Part shown: one piece after another, positions 11,101-24,109 of the stretch | Layout: each line of letters starts with the position of its first letter | Position numbering within the stretch: the first letter of the stretch is position 1 | DNA from: Oscheius sp. JU75 | Lineage: Eukaryota; Nematoda; Chromadorea; Rhabditida; Rhabditidae | Assembly (NCBI GenBank): GCA_037178855.1 | Contig: JASJZC010000006.1 | Location: 5,146,001-5,210,000, forward strand | Direction: 5' to 3' | Length of the DNA stretch: 64,000 nt | Translations under genes and position numbers: made by a program | The notes under the pieces: generated by a model | The model's input: the letters and a program-made list of their open reading frames with translations, nothing else | What the model was told of the DNA's origin: nothing | Databases searched by the model: none

Positions 11101-14100
11101 AAGACAAGACAGTTTGCCTGATGCCCCGTTGGGGCTCGTGACAGGTGCATGAAATTCCAGTCGAGCTACTGTGAGAGGGGCAACGCTCTCTCAGAGGCGC
11201 ATCTCCTGAAGTCTCGGCTTGACTTGACTTGCTGAAGCCCTAACTGCCAAATGTGTGACAATTTGGCAGTTAGGGCTTCAGACAGACAGATACATGCACA
11301 GACTTTTGGGCATTTTAAACTAGATTTACTAATTACTAGAAATTTGTTGTACTCTGGAACTACCAAGCAATGTCTCCCGTGTATGATGAGAATGCCCATA
11401 TGACTGAAAGGTTTAGGCTTAGGACAGTTTAGATAGGGAAGGATTTCAACAAAAAGAAAAGTTTGTGATCGAAGAAGAGAAAGAGACCTAGGAGCTGACT
11501 CTTCTCCTTTCCCTAATGGATGCTGCCTTTTGAGCCATCGGAAGTTCCATTGCCGGGTGACGGCACACGGGACCCCTGTCACGTCGCGAACTCATTATAC
11601 ACTCGCCAGTTGGATTTATTGGAATCTACTAGGGGCAATTTAAGGTGACAAGATAGAGGAAGACGGAGACGAGTTCAAACCCAGAACTCAATTGTGACGT
11701 GAAGGGAAATCAGGCCAAAATTGAGCGAGGAGCCTGGGAGAGGAACAATGTAGTGAGGGAGAGAGAACAGTAGCGAGACAGGACAAACAGGGATTAGGTT
11801 ACGGGAACTGGAAAAAAGTTGAGATTACACGGCTCCTCACACTTTTCAAGAGGAGTAAACAATGAGAGTGAAACAGAAACAATGAGAGTGATTGATTGGC
11901 AGAAGAGGAGGGATGATCTCAGATCGTTCAAAGAGTCTTTTTCTAATCAAGGTGGAAGATGTGATTCGGAAGTCGAAACAGAAGGACGAGAAGATTCATC
12001 ACTAAGAAATAAGAAGGCTGATCTGTGTTTCTAGAATGAGTGAAGAATTGAGGACTGAGCCTCGAAGAGTAGGAACGTCTCAAGGCATTAACTGTGTAAA
12101 AAGTATTTTTCACCACTGATTAACTTTCAGAACTTGCATGGAACAAACTGTTAGGAGTACATAAGATGTACAAGCCAAAATAACTCTTATTCTGGTTCAA
12201 AGCATTGGTTTTTAGCTTGTCCTAAAAGGTTCAGATCATGCTACAGATCTTGTGGCAAAACATTCATGTGAGTTTCCTTTGAGAACTTCTCAAAACTAAC
12301 TTCAGTCCCAGACTTGCTGTCAAGTAGTAACTAAATAATCTTTGTCTCTTATGAACCCTAAATCTTGTTCGTCAACGTCGAGAGGAAGTTCCCCGCTTTT
12401 GCAGACAGAGCAAGTTCCAGAATCCAAAGAAAAAACCGAACACATCCTGATTGATGTTCCACACGCCCTTGGCGTCCTGTTGACAGATTGCAGCTGTTAC
12501 TACACGTTTCTCCATCTCAATTAATGCAACATTCCCGGGCTGAGAGCATTAAGATTGACAGGCTTGAATGACCACCGCCATTGTTTTGAGCAAGGACCGT
12601 GAAAGAAAAGTGGAAGCTCTTAGTTTGGGCTAAAAATGATAGAAACAGATTAAAGAATAAGTCGAGAGGTGTAAATTGTTGGGATGAAGTTCATCTCCTG
12701 GAATGAGTCGATACAAATCATTTTAACGAGCTCGGCCCGTCTCAGTGAAAAACAGCTGGATTGTATGAGGTGGTGAACATAGCTGCCTTGGCTATACTGT
12801 AGAACACTTCTATGCAGAAGAAGAAAGCTATATGAAAATTTGAGGATCATTCAAACTAGAACGACTTTGCTGTAGCGAAGATTCAAACCTAAAAAAAATA
12901 CCGAAGATTTTGCAAACAGTGGATCTCTAAGATAAGCAGAAGTAATTGTCTCAACGGTGGTACCATCTGTCAGCCGAGACGCGTGTCTATTGAAAAAAGA
13001 GAGGAGCACATCTGCTTGGGAGCTGACGATAAAGTAAACGATATCGCAGAGGAAGAGAGAGATTAAGCTTCCGCCCAGAGGACCCTGAGACTGCTGATGG
13101 CCGATAAATCAAATCGGCGCATCGGTCGTTTTTGAGGGGAGTCGGGTGTCCCCCCCAAAGCCTGATGAGTTACAGCGGCTGTGTGTGATTGTCCATTGGA
13201 CGGGTTGACTTGATTGGCCGAAAGGCGACCGAGATGGACATGGCCAAGGCTCATTATGACACCCCCTGCCTCTCTCGTTTTCATCTTTTTCTAGTGCTCG
13301 TCTTAAAGTGCCTTTTTGGATGGCTGTCGACGGCTAAATAAGGGCCTTGACGAGCAGGGAGAGTGATTCTTTGGTGGAAGAGAAATAACAGGAAGCACCA
13401 TTATAAGTCATTAGTGCAAGCCCATCTTCCTGGCAAGAAATGCACAGCAAAAGTTAGCATAAAGCCCACAGTCGCTAAGTGGATCTGTTTGGTCGTTTGG
13501 ATATGCACAGTTAGGCTATAGCTCAATGTTTACTAGAACTACATTAGTTCAGAACAGGTGGCAGAAAGGTACGACTACAGAATATCTGGTCATTTGGTTT
13601 TGATCACCCTAAGCAAATTACCAACATTTCACCTGTTTTTGGCGAATAATATTTGCAGAACTACTCATTTGATCGTTCAAGAAGCCAAATATTAAAGAAC
13701 ATGAACAAGACTACCCGACTGGCTCTCTAAAATGACACCTTAAGTCCCATACGAAGGAAAGTGATTGATGCGCTCAAAAGTACATAAAATATGACTGAGA
13801 GGAATGAGAGCATACGAGAAAGATGGCACACAAAGCTGTAAACCGCAAAATGAGCCGCGAGACGAGTCAATGTGATGGGTGAGTGGTTGCTGACAGCGTG
13901 GGGGACGACCATCGGTGTTCTTCCGTCTCTTTCACACGTTTGTAGATTTTGTCCCTTTCCATGATGACTAGCCCTTATTTTTCAAGAGCTTCCATGTCAG
14001 TATGACGAAAGGCGACAAGTTCCACTGACGACAAGTCCCAAAAGGGACACTCCGACTGATTAGTACTGATATTTTCGGATTCTTGAAGCGTCAGCAGATG

Positions 14101-15079
14101 AAAAAATTCACTGATCTTTACGTTCTTCCAAAGAAGATGTCTTGAGACGATGAAAGATGTGAGTAGGCCTGAGAAAAAAGAGAAGAGATTGTTAATCTAC
14201 GAGTAGCGGAAAGATCGCTCCGGATGAATTATGCATTCTACATCAGGATTTCCCTTTTGCACCCTGGAAGATCACGGGGCTGAACCCATGCGCATAATCA
14301 CGGTGTCTGAAATATCTAAGAATGACCAAGAGAAACGAGTCCAGATGTAACGACATTCTTATGAACAAAGGTATCGCAAAGGGACAGATGTTTTGTATTG
14401 GGACCTCAAGGCGAAAGATAGAGAAAAGTGCGTGAAACATAAGTCCTAAGTACTACATTGCCTAGGCTACCGGGAGAGAGTCATTCAACTGACGCTTGAA
14501 TTGCCTCTTACTGAAAAGAATTCAGCTATTCGAAATGTGACTATCACGAAGAGATTATCCAACTCAGGAAAATGGAACTGGGCTTGGCCTGGGAGCCTAA
14601 TTATGGGCTTCTGAAGTGCACGACGGCCGTCGCGTGCCTTCCAGCACTTTTGTTACTTCGGGGTCGGAACTTTTGGAACTGAAGAGGAGGAGAAAACAAG
14701 GCTGAAAGCGAGAGAGGTTGGATTACAATCAAACGAAGATTGGGCTATTTCTTTGACAACTCCGAGGAAGAGGGAGAGTACGAGAAACGACACGTGGGTT
14801 TTTTTTTTGAGAACGAATGAATTAAAGGGCAACTAGAACGAGCTCTATTGTTCCAGATGAAAAGGATTACAAGAAACCAGCCAGTATGCTGCAGATACAA
14901 ATGATAGTAGAGTGAATCAGTCATGTTTGCTGGTAAAAATGTCACTTGGAATATACAGGAAATATAGTTGCTCAATTTCCTTCCTGCTGATGAAAAAAAT
15001 AAACTCACAGTGACTTGTAGAGGACCCTTGAGAGCAGCCAGGAGGCCATTGTCGTACTTCGACTACTTCTATCTTCTTC
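8148..15079 (-). CDS. Long-intron gene of unknown function (partial model)
   Basis: Four candidate exons keep one frame across GT-AG junctions: 15079-15009, 10767-10618, 9698-9567 and 8538-8148. The first holds MASWLLSRVLYKSL. The second holds DDEHATAEVVEYPSSDVGG and ends QDPRAMGSLEKLL. The third holds NMALMEREAAALRHSLMLA and a glutamine run of CAG/CAA codons. All three junctions are phase 2, and the exons have coding-like composition. The fourth is the weakest: another frame of the same DNA (QLPALYELGAVSILSRF) also looks protein-like, so an exon may be missing before it. The 4.2 kb first intron is unusual here. No family is recognised. A glutamine-rich, acidic protein could be a nuclear regulator, but that is a guess. 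Confidence 0.42.
11120..11335 (+). repeat. Dispersed repeat family B, single arm
   Basis: This segment runs from GTTGGGGCTCGTGACAGGTG through TTCCAGTCGAGCTA to TTTTGGGCATTTTAAACTAG. The same order of motifs is found in each arm of the fold-back element at 61902-62478. A perfect palindrome (11232-11281) lies inside it. It sits in the long first intron of the gene above. Confidence 0.65.
11232..11281. repeat. Perfect 21-bp hairpin
   Basis: Arms CTGAAGCCCTAACTGCCAAA(T) at 11232-11252 and its exact reverse complement at 11261-11281 enclose an 8-nt loop. Perfect pairing inside an otherwise diverged repeat suggests a recent fold-back event or selection for a hairpin. The flanks are not T-rich. Confidence 0.85.
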
Positions 15080-15099
15080 CTGAAACGAAAGTCTTGTTC

Positions 15100-15589
15100 G
15101 AACCTCCAAACGATCAAAAAGCGGTTGGCCATCTTGAAGACAATTGACCCGACAAGGTGTCATTGAGGATTATGCAAATGAGGCGGGAATTATGAGCGGA
15201 AGTAATGAGCCGGCTGTTGGAGAAGGTTGAGGGAGGTAGAAAGTGTCTGGATTGAGAGAAGGAAACGAGAAAACGGTCGTATTTTACAAAGAAAATAATA
15301 GATGCTTCTCAGGGTTCAAGTAAGACTACTTGAGAGAGTACTGGTCAAGTGGGGGAGAGACTTGAGCTTTTTTTTTTTTAGAAAACTTTGATTAAATTTA
15401 AAGACCTAGATCAGCGTAGTTTTGGAGCCTCGTCGAAACCGTTGGGGAGATACAGTTAAAGATTCTTTGTTTTACTGTGCAAAAGTAGAGCCTCATAGTT
15501 GTTCGAACATGAGCGCACCCGCACCACTTCTGCTGTGTTTCAAAACCGTACTAGTAGGCCGAACCAAATGATATCTTACTGGTGTGACT

Positions 15590-15622
<33 letters not shown>

Positions 15623-17500
15623 AGGATTGTACTGTTAATGGCGCTTTGAAAACAGGACGACTTTTGTAAATCTGATAGTTCTAGATAAAATCAAAAGACG
15701 AAAAAAACAAATTTTCAAAAGACTATAGTGGCTCCTAACTTGAAGTCAAGGTGCTCTGCAGACTGAAAGTTGTCCGTCACGGAGGGCCTTACCGCTAAGC
15801 CTCCGCCTAGAAGCCGACCGCGTCATCTACCACTTTTCGCTTGACGGATGGTGGATAAGAGGCTTTGCCTTTTATAACTTCTAACTCCCCACTAGTACAG
15901 AACTTTTTGCCCCGACCGCGTGATGAGACAAACATTGGAACTTCTTGTGGAAGGAGGGAAGCTAATTTGAAGGCGAAGGACCAAAAATGAAGAAAGTAAT
16001 AATGTTCCGTTTACTCACTTCGAGGAAGAACAAACGTAATGTTAGTTGAGTTGCTATAATTAATCATCCTGCATTCTTGATGGAGAGGCTTGGAAAGGCT
16101 AGTCATGGCTAGACATGGTTTTTAGAGAGTTACAACTCCACGTTTTTCATAGATATGACTCTTCCTTAATCTTAAAGCTTACAGAGAAAGAAGGTTGGCG
16201 TCAAAAAGACAATAGCTGGCGATTGTTGTCGAGCAGTGAAGCCGAATCCACACATTCACACGAGAATAGAGCGGGAGAAAGAGCGGAAGAGAAAACGCTT
16301 TGGAAATTCAATTTTTTGACGGGAACAAAGGAACTACTAGAGACTATATGAGAAGGGAATAGGTCCTTAGTTGATTGAGAGTCGGTGTTCAGTGGAGCGG
16401 CCTGATTAGGCAACAACATTACACACCCAATACGTGGGTAATGGCACCTGTACTGGACACTCGAGAAAAGGAAAGAGACACTGCGCGCAGTTACACTGTT
16501 GTCTGTCAATTTTGTTTTTGGAAAAAAACGTTGTTGCGGAGATGGGAAACAGCTGACCGCAGTGCAAAAACCTAGGACTGTCGGAGATCTAGTGCGTTTC
16601 CGCCAGGAATAAGCTAATGGCATTTTGAGGTCTAGAAATAAGCAGAAAGGAAGGCTAAAAGCTTAAGTTAGAGAAAGTACTCAACCGATCCTCTTAAACA
16701 TTGTTGTTTGGAACACTGAAAGAAATAACGAAAAGTGAGCAGCCACTTGACCGGTATATGTTTGTGTCAAGTTGTGTCTCTCATTGTTTAGAGTAATCAT
16801 AACCACCCGTCGGGATTCACTACTGGCTGCCAGGAGGTTCGGATTTGTTTACAGCTTTTGACGATTTATGGCCAGACGGTCTGTTCCTAAGAACATTCTC
16901 CGTTGTTCGTGAGGAAGTGCGACAAGTGGGCCATACAAAAGGTTATACTCTGGAAGAAAGGGGAGTTCCGAGCACGGCCGACCCCATAATATGTCTAACT
17001 CTAAACCTTCCGTTTGAAGAAAAACACATGAGCGTGCCAAAGAGTCTACTTCAGATTAGAGGAGAGGTCAGAAGAAGAGGAAAAAGAACCGAATTGGGTT
17101 TAGAAGGGACTAGACGATAAGGAGGGCGAACTGAACAGACAAAGCCTTAGAAAGATGCGGAGTAGAGGGAGAGAATATTATGAAGAACTCTAATACCATA
17201 AGACAGAGACCGAGTGCGGACAACTTTAGATTTTTTCTAATCAGCTAGATGAACGCCGAAAAAGTTTTAAAGCCTACCCGAAAAAGTGTCCATGAACAAA
17301 GGACAATTATTAAGAAAAGTTCAATGAGCGACCACGGAGATTACGGCGGGAGACCACCGGATGAATGGGAGTCGTGAAATAGCCACAAGGCAACTTAAAC
17401 GTCCTGTTTATTCTCTCTCGACTTTTGATGTCTCAAAAAGATCGCGAAATATGCTTAAGTTTGTCCCGTAGAGTGCATCTTTGGCTTGGTTGATCCTTGA
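15100..17500. other. No gene seen, AG microsatellite inside
   Basis: No exon could be supported. A pure (AG)15 microsatellite lies at 15591-15620. Several frames of 60-140 residues between 16.1 and 17.1 kb overlap on opposite strands and look like chance frames. Confidence 0.4.
15591..15620 (+). repeat. (AG)n microsatellite
   Basis: Fifteen uninterrupted AG units, read directly. Confidence 0.97.
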
Positions 17501-17504
17501 AGCA

Positions 17505-20161
17505 TTACAATTCTTCCGGGGTATCTGTGGAACTTCTTTGGCTAGTAGATTGTTCCTGATTTCGTATAATGAAACTTCTTTTGCTTTAGCAGGATACTTA
17601 CATTTTGGTCTTTTTTGTTCGAAAGCACTTGTTCTACACGAGTGATAAAAGTATCTGCTCGGTCCAAGAGAGCAGCCAGTCGAACCTGAAACATCTATGA
17701 ACAGTGACAGTGACACCAACCTGATTCTCGTATTCCTTTTTCAAGTTGGCTTGTTGTAACTCTCGATGAGCTTGACTCTCTCCTTCAAAAGCTTGTTTTC
17801 TCTCCGTTTTCTGTCTTTTAATTGGTTCAGATTCATTTGATTCTTGCCAAACATCCTCTTCCGGATAGCCCCTTACAGCTGACAGTACCTGAGCAGATTG
17901 AACGTCATGACCTGTCCAATACCTGATTCTGTTTGCGTTCTACTGGAAAAGGATAAGGATCTCCTTTCCAAGTGTATGTGATGACTGCAAGATTGATCTT
18001 ATGAGGCATTGTACTGGAAGCCGTCGTTCTTCCCGTGTAAATTTTTCTAACAAAACGACCATCCACAACTGGATGCTCGTATCTTTTACACAAAATCTGT
18101 TTTTTCATGTTTGAGGATAGTAGACCAAGTAATACCTGGATGTCGTGAGGAACATCTGGCACTCGGTTAGCCGTGTCGATCCGAATAGCATCTAGTGATT
18201 CGTCAATAACATAGTATCTTGAAGTTCCGGAAGGTTTCCCCCAAATTCCATTGTCGTCTCGTCGAAGCATAGCTTCGTAGGGACAATGTTCCATGTCAAT
18301 CACAAAAGTTCCAGCTTCTCTGTAGCCTTGGGGGACACTGGAAGCTATTCTGAAAGTAATTGTATCTGTTGGTTCGAACATGTTAAAACAATCTCCCAGG
18401 TAGGTTTATATCAACTCACTTCCTCGGATCGACTATGACACCACCCAATATAATGGTGGCAGCATGACTGAAATCAACCGGGCTAACAGAGTAGATCGGA
18501 ATATCTCCAAAGTAGCCGGTCATGATGCCTGGAAGCGATCTGTTGTTCTAAAGCAGACCTTGTTGAATTAGAATAAGTAAAATTACATAAGGACTGGGCT
18601 CCCAACTGTCATCCACTGCCCGTGACTGTGTTTTTGACGGTACGGGAAAGTCACAAGGCTGTTTCTGAGTCCATTCATATGTAATTACGACTAGATCGGC
18701 TGTCTTTCTCTGTTCTGATGGGAACAGGGCACTGTAGACTCTTTTGACAAATCGATTCCCTCCATTGTTCATCTCTACAGTGACTGGATGCTCGTAGCGT
18801 CTCATCATACACTTGAAGACGTGGCGGTGACCCTTAGGGATTTTGCCCTGAAAATGTTATCAGCTAGATTCTGCCATTTGTCTCTACAATAGGCTGTGTC
18901 GATTTTCCTCAGTTGTCTGTTCGAAATGAACCAACCTTTCCATCGTCAATTCTAGTGATTTTGCTCGAAGCGTCATCGTTCGTTCTTGTGTAAAACTGAG
19001 CTCTTCCAGTGGAACGACCCCACATTCCTAGGCTATCTCCGTGCTGATCGTCAACTCGATTCTTCATGGCTCTCGCGTCGACTAAAAAGGTTCCTTCTCC
19101 CTTATAAGACTGGGGAACTGTCCGACAAATCAGTTTCTTGTCAACTTCTATAGCTCCGCATAGGATTTCAGACGCCTCCTACAGAAAAGTAATTGAAAAT
19201 AAGCAATAATAGTTTACCTGGAAGTCGATTGGTTGATCACTGTACAGAGGCCAGTCCTTGTGAGTCAAAACCGTCTGCGGGTGGGATGTTCCTGACCGAA
19301 TATCTTCTTCAATTCCTTCTGTTTCATATTCCTCTAATGTGTCTTCTACATCAGCCACGCGTATGTGCTCGGTCTAAAAGCCATATATATTTCCTACCTG
19401 AGCATAAGAAGTTCAATTATTCAGTTAGCTATGCCAATCTCCTCGGTGGCAGACAAATTTTATCAACTACGAATGAAACTTTCGTGTATTGAAACTTTTG
19501 TCGAAAGCAACAACGTAAACTGCTTACATTTCTCAAAGCCACGTCAGCATACATCCTCAAGGCTCCCCTAATCGAGGGTATCTTCGATGATCCGACAAGC
19601 TGCTGTTCATCTTGATATTCTCTTTCAACAGGCAATGGATTCCCTAACAACAATACAAAAATTATTTTGTCTTTTAAAAACAAACGGCTCAGGGGATGTT
19701 TCGGTGGCTTCGTAGATGGCTTTCCACTCTGCACATGAATTCTAGGTCTCATCCGAAGATCGTCAATGGTTTTTAGCACCTAGAAAACCATCTTTGAATG
19801 GACAATTGTAAAAAATCTACCACACTGGGTGCTCCCAAAGCTTTAGAAACATGAGGCTCGATCAAAGGAGGCCCTTCCATGGGGAGAATCCATTCCTCAT
19901 TACCATCCACCTGAAATACAGTTTTAGTGCAAAAATGATGAAGATCAAAGAAATTTGAGAAAAGTACCTCAATTTCACCCTCGACATCGTTGATATCGAT
20001 TTCTGCATCACTTTGTTCGTCATAAATAACTTCTTCAATGTAATTTACACCGCTATATTCGGGAATTTCTAAAGGAAGCATGTGAAAACAATTAGGTAAA
20101 TTCAACCTGCATCGTCTTCTTCCTGTTCAGTGCTCTGGACCAAAATTCTTCGAGAGGACAT
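17505..20161 (-). CDS. Unrecognised protein with an internal domain duplication
   Basis: About thirteen exons join in frame from ATG at 20161 (MSSRRILVQSTEQEEDDA) to TAA at 17505. An acidic N-terminus precedes two similar units of about 150 residues. Unit 1 (near 19.3-18.6 kb) reads DWPLYSDQPIDF, TVPQSYKGEGTFLVD, MMRRYEHPVT, NRFVKRVYS, DLVVITYEW and FPVP. Unit 2 (near 18.5-17.9 kb) reads DIPIYSVSPVDF, SVPQGYREAGTFVID, CKRYEHPVV, GRFVRKIYT, NLAVITYTW and PFPV. A charged coiled-coil-like tail follows (AHRELQQANLKKEYENQ), ending in a serine/threonine-rich stretch. No signal peptide or membrane segment is seen. Shared motif order shows an ancient tandem duplication of a compact, probably beta-rich domain. 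I do not recognise the domain and assign no function. Confidence 0.75.
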
Positions 20162-20169
20162 TAGAAAAT

Positions 20170-23100
20170 CTGGAATGTTAAAATAAAACTTTTTTCAGGA
20201 TGAAAATTTGTGGTACATGGAATTACAATAACTGGCAAGTGGGAGAATTTAAATGAGGTATGCGAAACGCGCTCTAATAGCAATAAAGCGGATACGATGA
20301 ATGGAAACTTGAAAAAAGTTTGTTATCCAGCATATGCCCAAAACATCAGTAAAAAAGCATGTGCTGAGTATATATCTTTTATTCACTAAAGCGTAATGGT
20401 GTCTGTCCCTCCCCCTTGTCCGCACAACTGCCTGTCAACACTAACACCCTAAAAATCTGAAAAATCATTTCAAGTCAAGAAACATTGACAAGTCAGCTGT
20501 AGGGCAACTTCTGTCACTGAGAAAGCGGCGTTGCGAAGCTGGTTTTGTAACAAAATAGCAATACTACAATTATCATAGATGATATGTACTTGACAACTTT
20601 AGGTCAAGTGTCATCCAGCATAATAGTTACCAATGCGACCAGGATATGGAAAACCTTCCTATATTTGTTAGACAAGTTAGTCTACCGCCCCTTCGGGGCG
20701 TGCTTAACTTGTTTATTCCACAGTAAAGCGATTGTTAAAGACAATAGTCATACCGTGCGACTCTGAGCAGCACACAAACTTTTGCGCTATCTTTGACTTA
20801 GAATGCGGCCAACACCCATTTTACTTGAAGATTGCCCTCAACTCATTCCATCTTCTTGCTTTTCTCATCAAACTCTACAAAATGACGCTTTACTGACCAC
20901 AAACCGATAGAAGCTTTTTAACTTCTATGCCATCAGTTTGCCATCATCATTCTTTAAACCTAATTCCCATCCCTCGAACCCCTTCTTTGAATCTCTTCTC
21001 CTAAAACCTCTTCCTATGCCTCGAATCCATTTTCCTTTTACTCTTTGAATCCACTTGCCATCGTTTGAACTCACTTCCTATCTTTTAAACCCACTTTTAT
21101 GCCCTTTCAATTTACTTCCAATTCTGTCACCCATCCTTTGAACACATTTTCTATCTGATGGATCCACTTCCCAACCTTTGAATTTCGCTTCCCACTCACT
21201 GGTATACTGAACTCACTTCCTATCTTTTGAATCAGAATCCTATTACTCTTCGAAACCACTTTCCAATCAACTCCGATCCGTTGAACACACTTTCCATCCC
21301 TCGAAAAACTTCCTATCACACTCCCCTTTCACCATTTGAAACCCCAAGTTTTCGCTTTTATAATTTTATAATATAATCTTACTAATCTCATCGAACTCTA
21401 CAAAATGACGCTTTACTGACCTCGAACCGATCAAACGGGACAATTTGCTTCGGAGCGGAATCGAGCCCGAGACGCATGTGGCGGGCGTGCTGACGGCGAC
21501 GGCGTTTCTTAGCAATACACCAAGCGGGCAAGGGGCGCTAACGACGGGGAGCGGCCGGCTACGCACAGACGGCTTTAGAAGACAAACACGCAGAGACGCG
21601 CGGTCAATTTAAAATTAACTGTACGGATAAAAACATTTATTTACTTCGAAACATACACACATACAGACATGCAGAAAGATGAACGTATATCATGGAGACC
21701 ACCGAGACAGTACGGGAGAGCAACAGCCTCTCATTATTTTATCCACTTATGGATGGGAGGACTTTTGCTCTTAGATTCTTTGCCCTAGTGTCAATAAAGT
21801 TATAGGCACCCAAAACTTATCAACCGTCTGTCCCTTATTGGGGTCAGTCGCGAGGCGTTTCGCGGCGCGTAGTCGCTTTCTGATTCAACACTGATAACCA
21901 TCATTCCCATACACTATCAGCCTATAGCCTAGTAGTAAGCTATAAAGATGACCACAAGAGCCAAAATGATGCCACTTTCGAACGGAATTTCACAGAATTT
22001 TATGCCTCGCGGCTGGCAGCGGCGAGATAGCCCTGGTCACCGTTGATCGATTTAACGTATTTGTGACCCCGCTTGGCAGCCTAGTGTGAACTTTTCTCAT
22101 TTGTTTGGAAGAATTTCAATAACCCACTCGTCTTGATTTTTTGATTTTGCCTTTTTACAGGAAAGACGCGAAGAACTATTTTCGTTGCAAGTTGTTTATC
22201 GTAAGCACTCGATGATGTGGCTTACAAACAAGCAGAGACTAGACTATAAACACTCGCACAGATAGAAACAGTTTTAATCACTTCAGACACCAATGAGCTT
22301 TTGACGTTCACCAATAGTAGCGGAATATCTCTCGATATTTTACATATACTGTCCAATTTCGCTCACAAAGCATGTTTTCGGATTGTCACGGAGAGATCAT
22401 GTTCAATATCCACCGTTGGATTCATTGCAGCCATCCAGACTCTTGTGCCACCATAATCAGATTTTGGTCCGAGTCCTCTTGATTGTTTCTATCAAACTTC
22501 CCACCCCGATAGATGCAAACTCGTTCTCTTCTTCTGCTCGTCTCCCACCCACGTGTCCCAATATACGTAAAGGTCATCCTTCTTCATTCCCTCCCGTAGG
22601 CGGTTTGTGTGCAGACCAGAGGTGTGTGGCTTGTTTTGCCCTTTGCACACCTCAAAAATGTGAGAGAGATTGTTGATAAAAGGAACTTTCGTCGTCTCTC
22701 TCTGGTCTAAACCCTATTCTCTCGTTTTTTCAATTTCGCTTCATATCTCAAGTTCGCTTCATGTCTCAATCAAAAGTTCAAGTTTCTTTTTTGACTGCCC
22801 TTTCAAGAGTACCAGCTGCCGACGGCAGCTTCGCAGCCCTTTAATCTTGGCTTAGAATTGATAACAGGCGGCTTCGCCGCTTCCCTTGTAACAGAAGCTG
22901 TCTCCACAGTTGACTTCTCTTCTCCTCTTGTCTCTTGACTAGTCAGCTTTTTTGGGTATTAGTGTTGACAATTGTGCGGTCATTATGACAGACGGACGCC
23001 ACTGCGCAATGAAAGATGTCTCGGATATAGTCTTGTTTCCTTCGGCTTGAAGTTTTGCAAATGCAGTTACTTAGAAGGCAACACGAACCCTTGACCTTTA

Positions 23101-24085
23101 TCGATTTTGTAATCGCAGATTATGCAGCTTATCGAAAGACTTGATCCGAAAAGCCATGCGCCTTTCTTGCACTGAAAATATACTTATGTAATTCATTTCA
23201 AGTATTTTTAACCGAGTTCGTGGTGGTCTCTGAAGACGACGGTCCTAGAACGTTGCGGCTACCGGTATTGTCAACTTTTTTTTTGCTGTTTTGACCAGCC
23301 TCTATCCTTTCACATAATTCTTTGCCTCATTCAATTGTACTCTTTCGCGAAAAATCTAATCCCGTCATTCCTGCCCTCTTATTCACCTTCTCTGACTCAT
23401 CTGCACCTTCTGTTTGTCTTTTTGACTAGCCAGTAAACGAATCGCTTGTCAAACACAGAGGCCTTCTAGTGCCCATGGGGTTTAATTAGTTTTTCTTTAC
23501 TATTTTTCATGGCTGTTTTGTCATTTCGTTCGGGAAACATTCTTTTCCTGGTCATCAATCAGGTGTACCGTTTGACGAAGGTCAATTGCGGCGACGCTTT
23601 TGATGAGACTCTTTTTGTCAACCGACAGCCTCTGCTGGTTCAGACGTCGATCGAAAGACTTCCAGTCTCAAGAGGTTTTTAAAGCAGTCTTGCGTCATGA
23701 CTTTTGAGTCTTAACTTTACTTTGGAGTGTTTTTAAAGACCCCTACTTTGGGCCGTTTTCAAAACTGTTGTCGCTTTAGAAACAAGGTTCTTCGGATCTA
23801 GAAATTTTTGCACAACGAAACAAAATATCTAGGTAGACCCCTTGAAATAGCTGAATTCAATTTCGCCAAACTATTTTGTTCTGCCACCCCCATTCCAACT
23901 CTAAAAACTAATAGACCACCCATGCACTCTCGGATCGGTCACTTGCCCTCCCCACCTTCAATATCTTTTCCTCGCATCTTCTGTGTCGTCATCGAGAGCG
24001 GTGAAAACCCGCTCTCCTGTGACGTCCTAATTTGTGTCATTATTTGGCCGTTCTCCTCTCCTCCCTCTCCAAAATCAATCAATTT
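20170..24085. other. Intergenic stretch with no gene seen
   Basis: No exon chain was found between the two divergent genes. The stretch holds the degenerate minisatellite and its flanking direct repeats (20867-21436). It also has several short GC palindromes such as CCGCCCCTTCGGGGCG near 20689 and GGCGGCTTCGCCGC near 22867. Promoters of both flanking genes should lie at its two ends. Confidence 0.4.
20867..21436 (+). repeat. Degenerate minisatellite between two direct repeats
   Basis: Between about 20940 and 21340 a loose unit close to CACTTCCTATCTTTTGAACC recurs many times with substitutions and spacer changes. A direct repeat of about 47 bp flanks the array, at 20867-20913 and 21390-21436. 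Both copies contain ACAAAATGACGCTTTACTGA. The flanking repeat suggests that the array and its edge were duplicated or inserted together. Confidence 0.65.
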
Positions 24086-24109
24086 TACAGGAAAGAACAG
24101 AAGCCCCGA

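Noticed and set aside
16201..16623. 140-residue minus-strand frame
   Set aside because: No family resemblance or splice partner, and another frame overlaps it on the other strand; likely chance.
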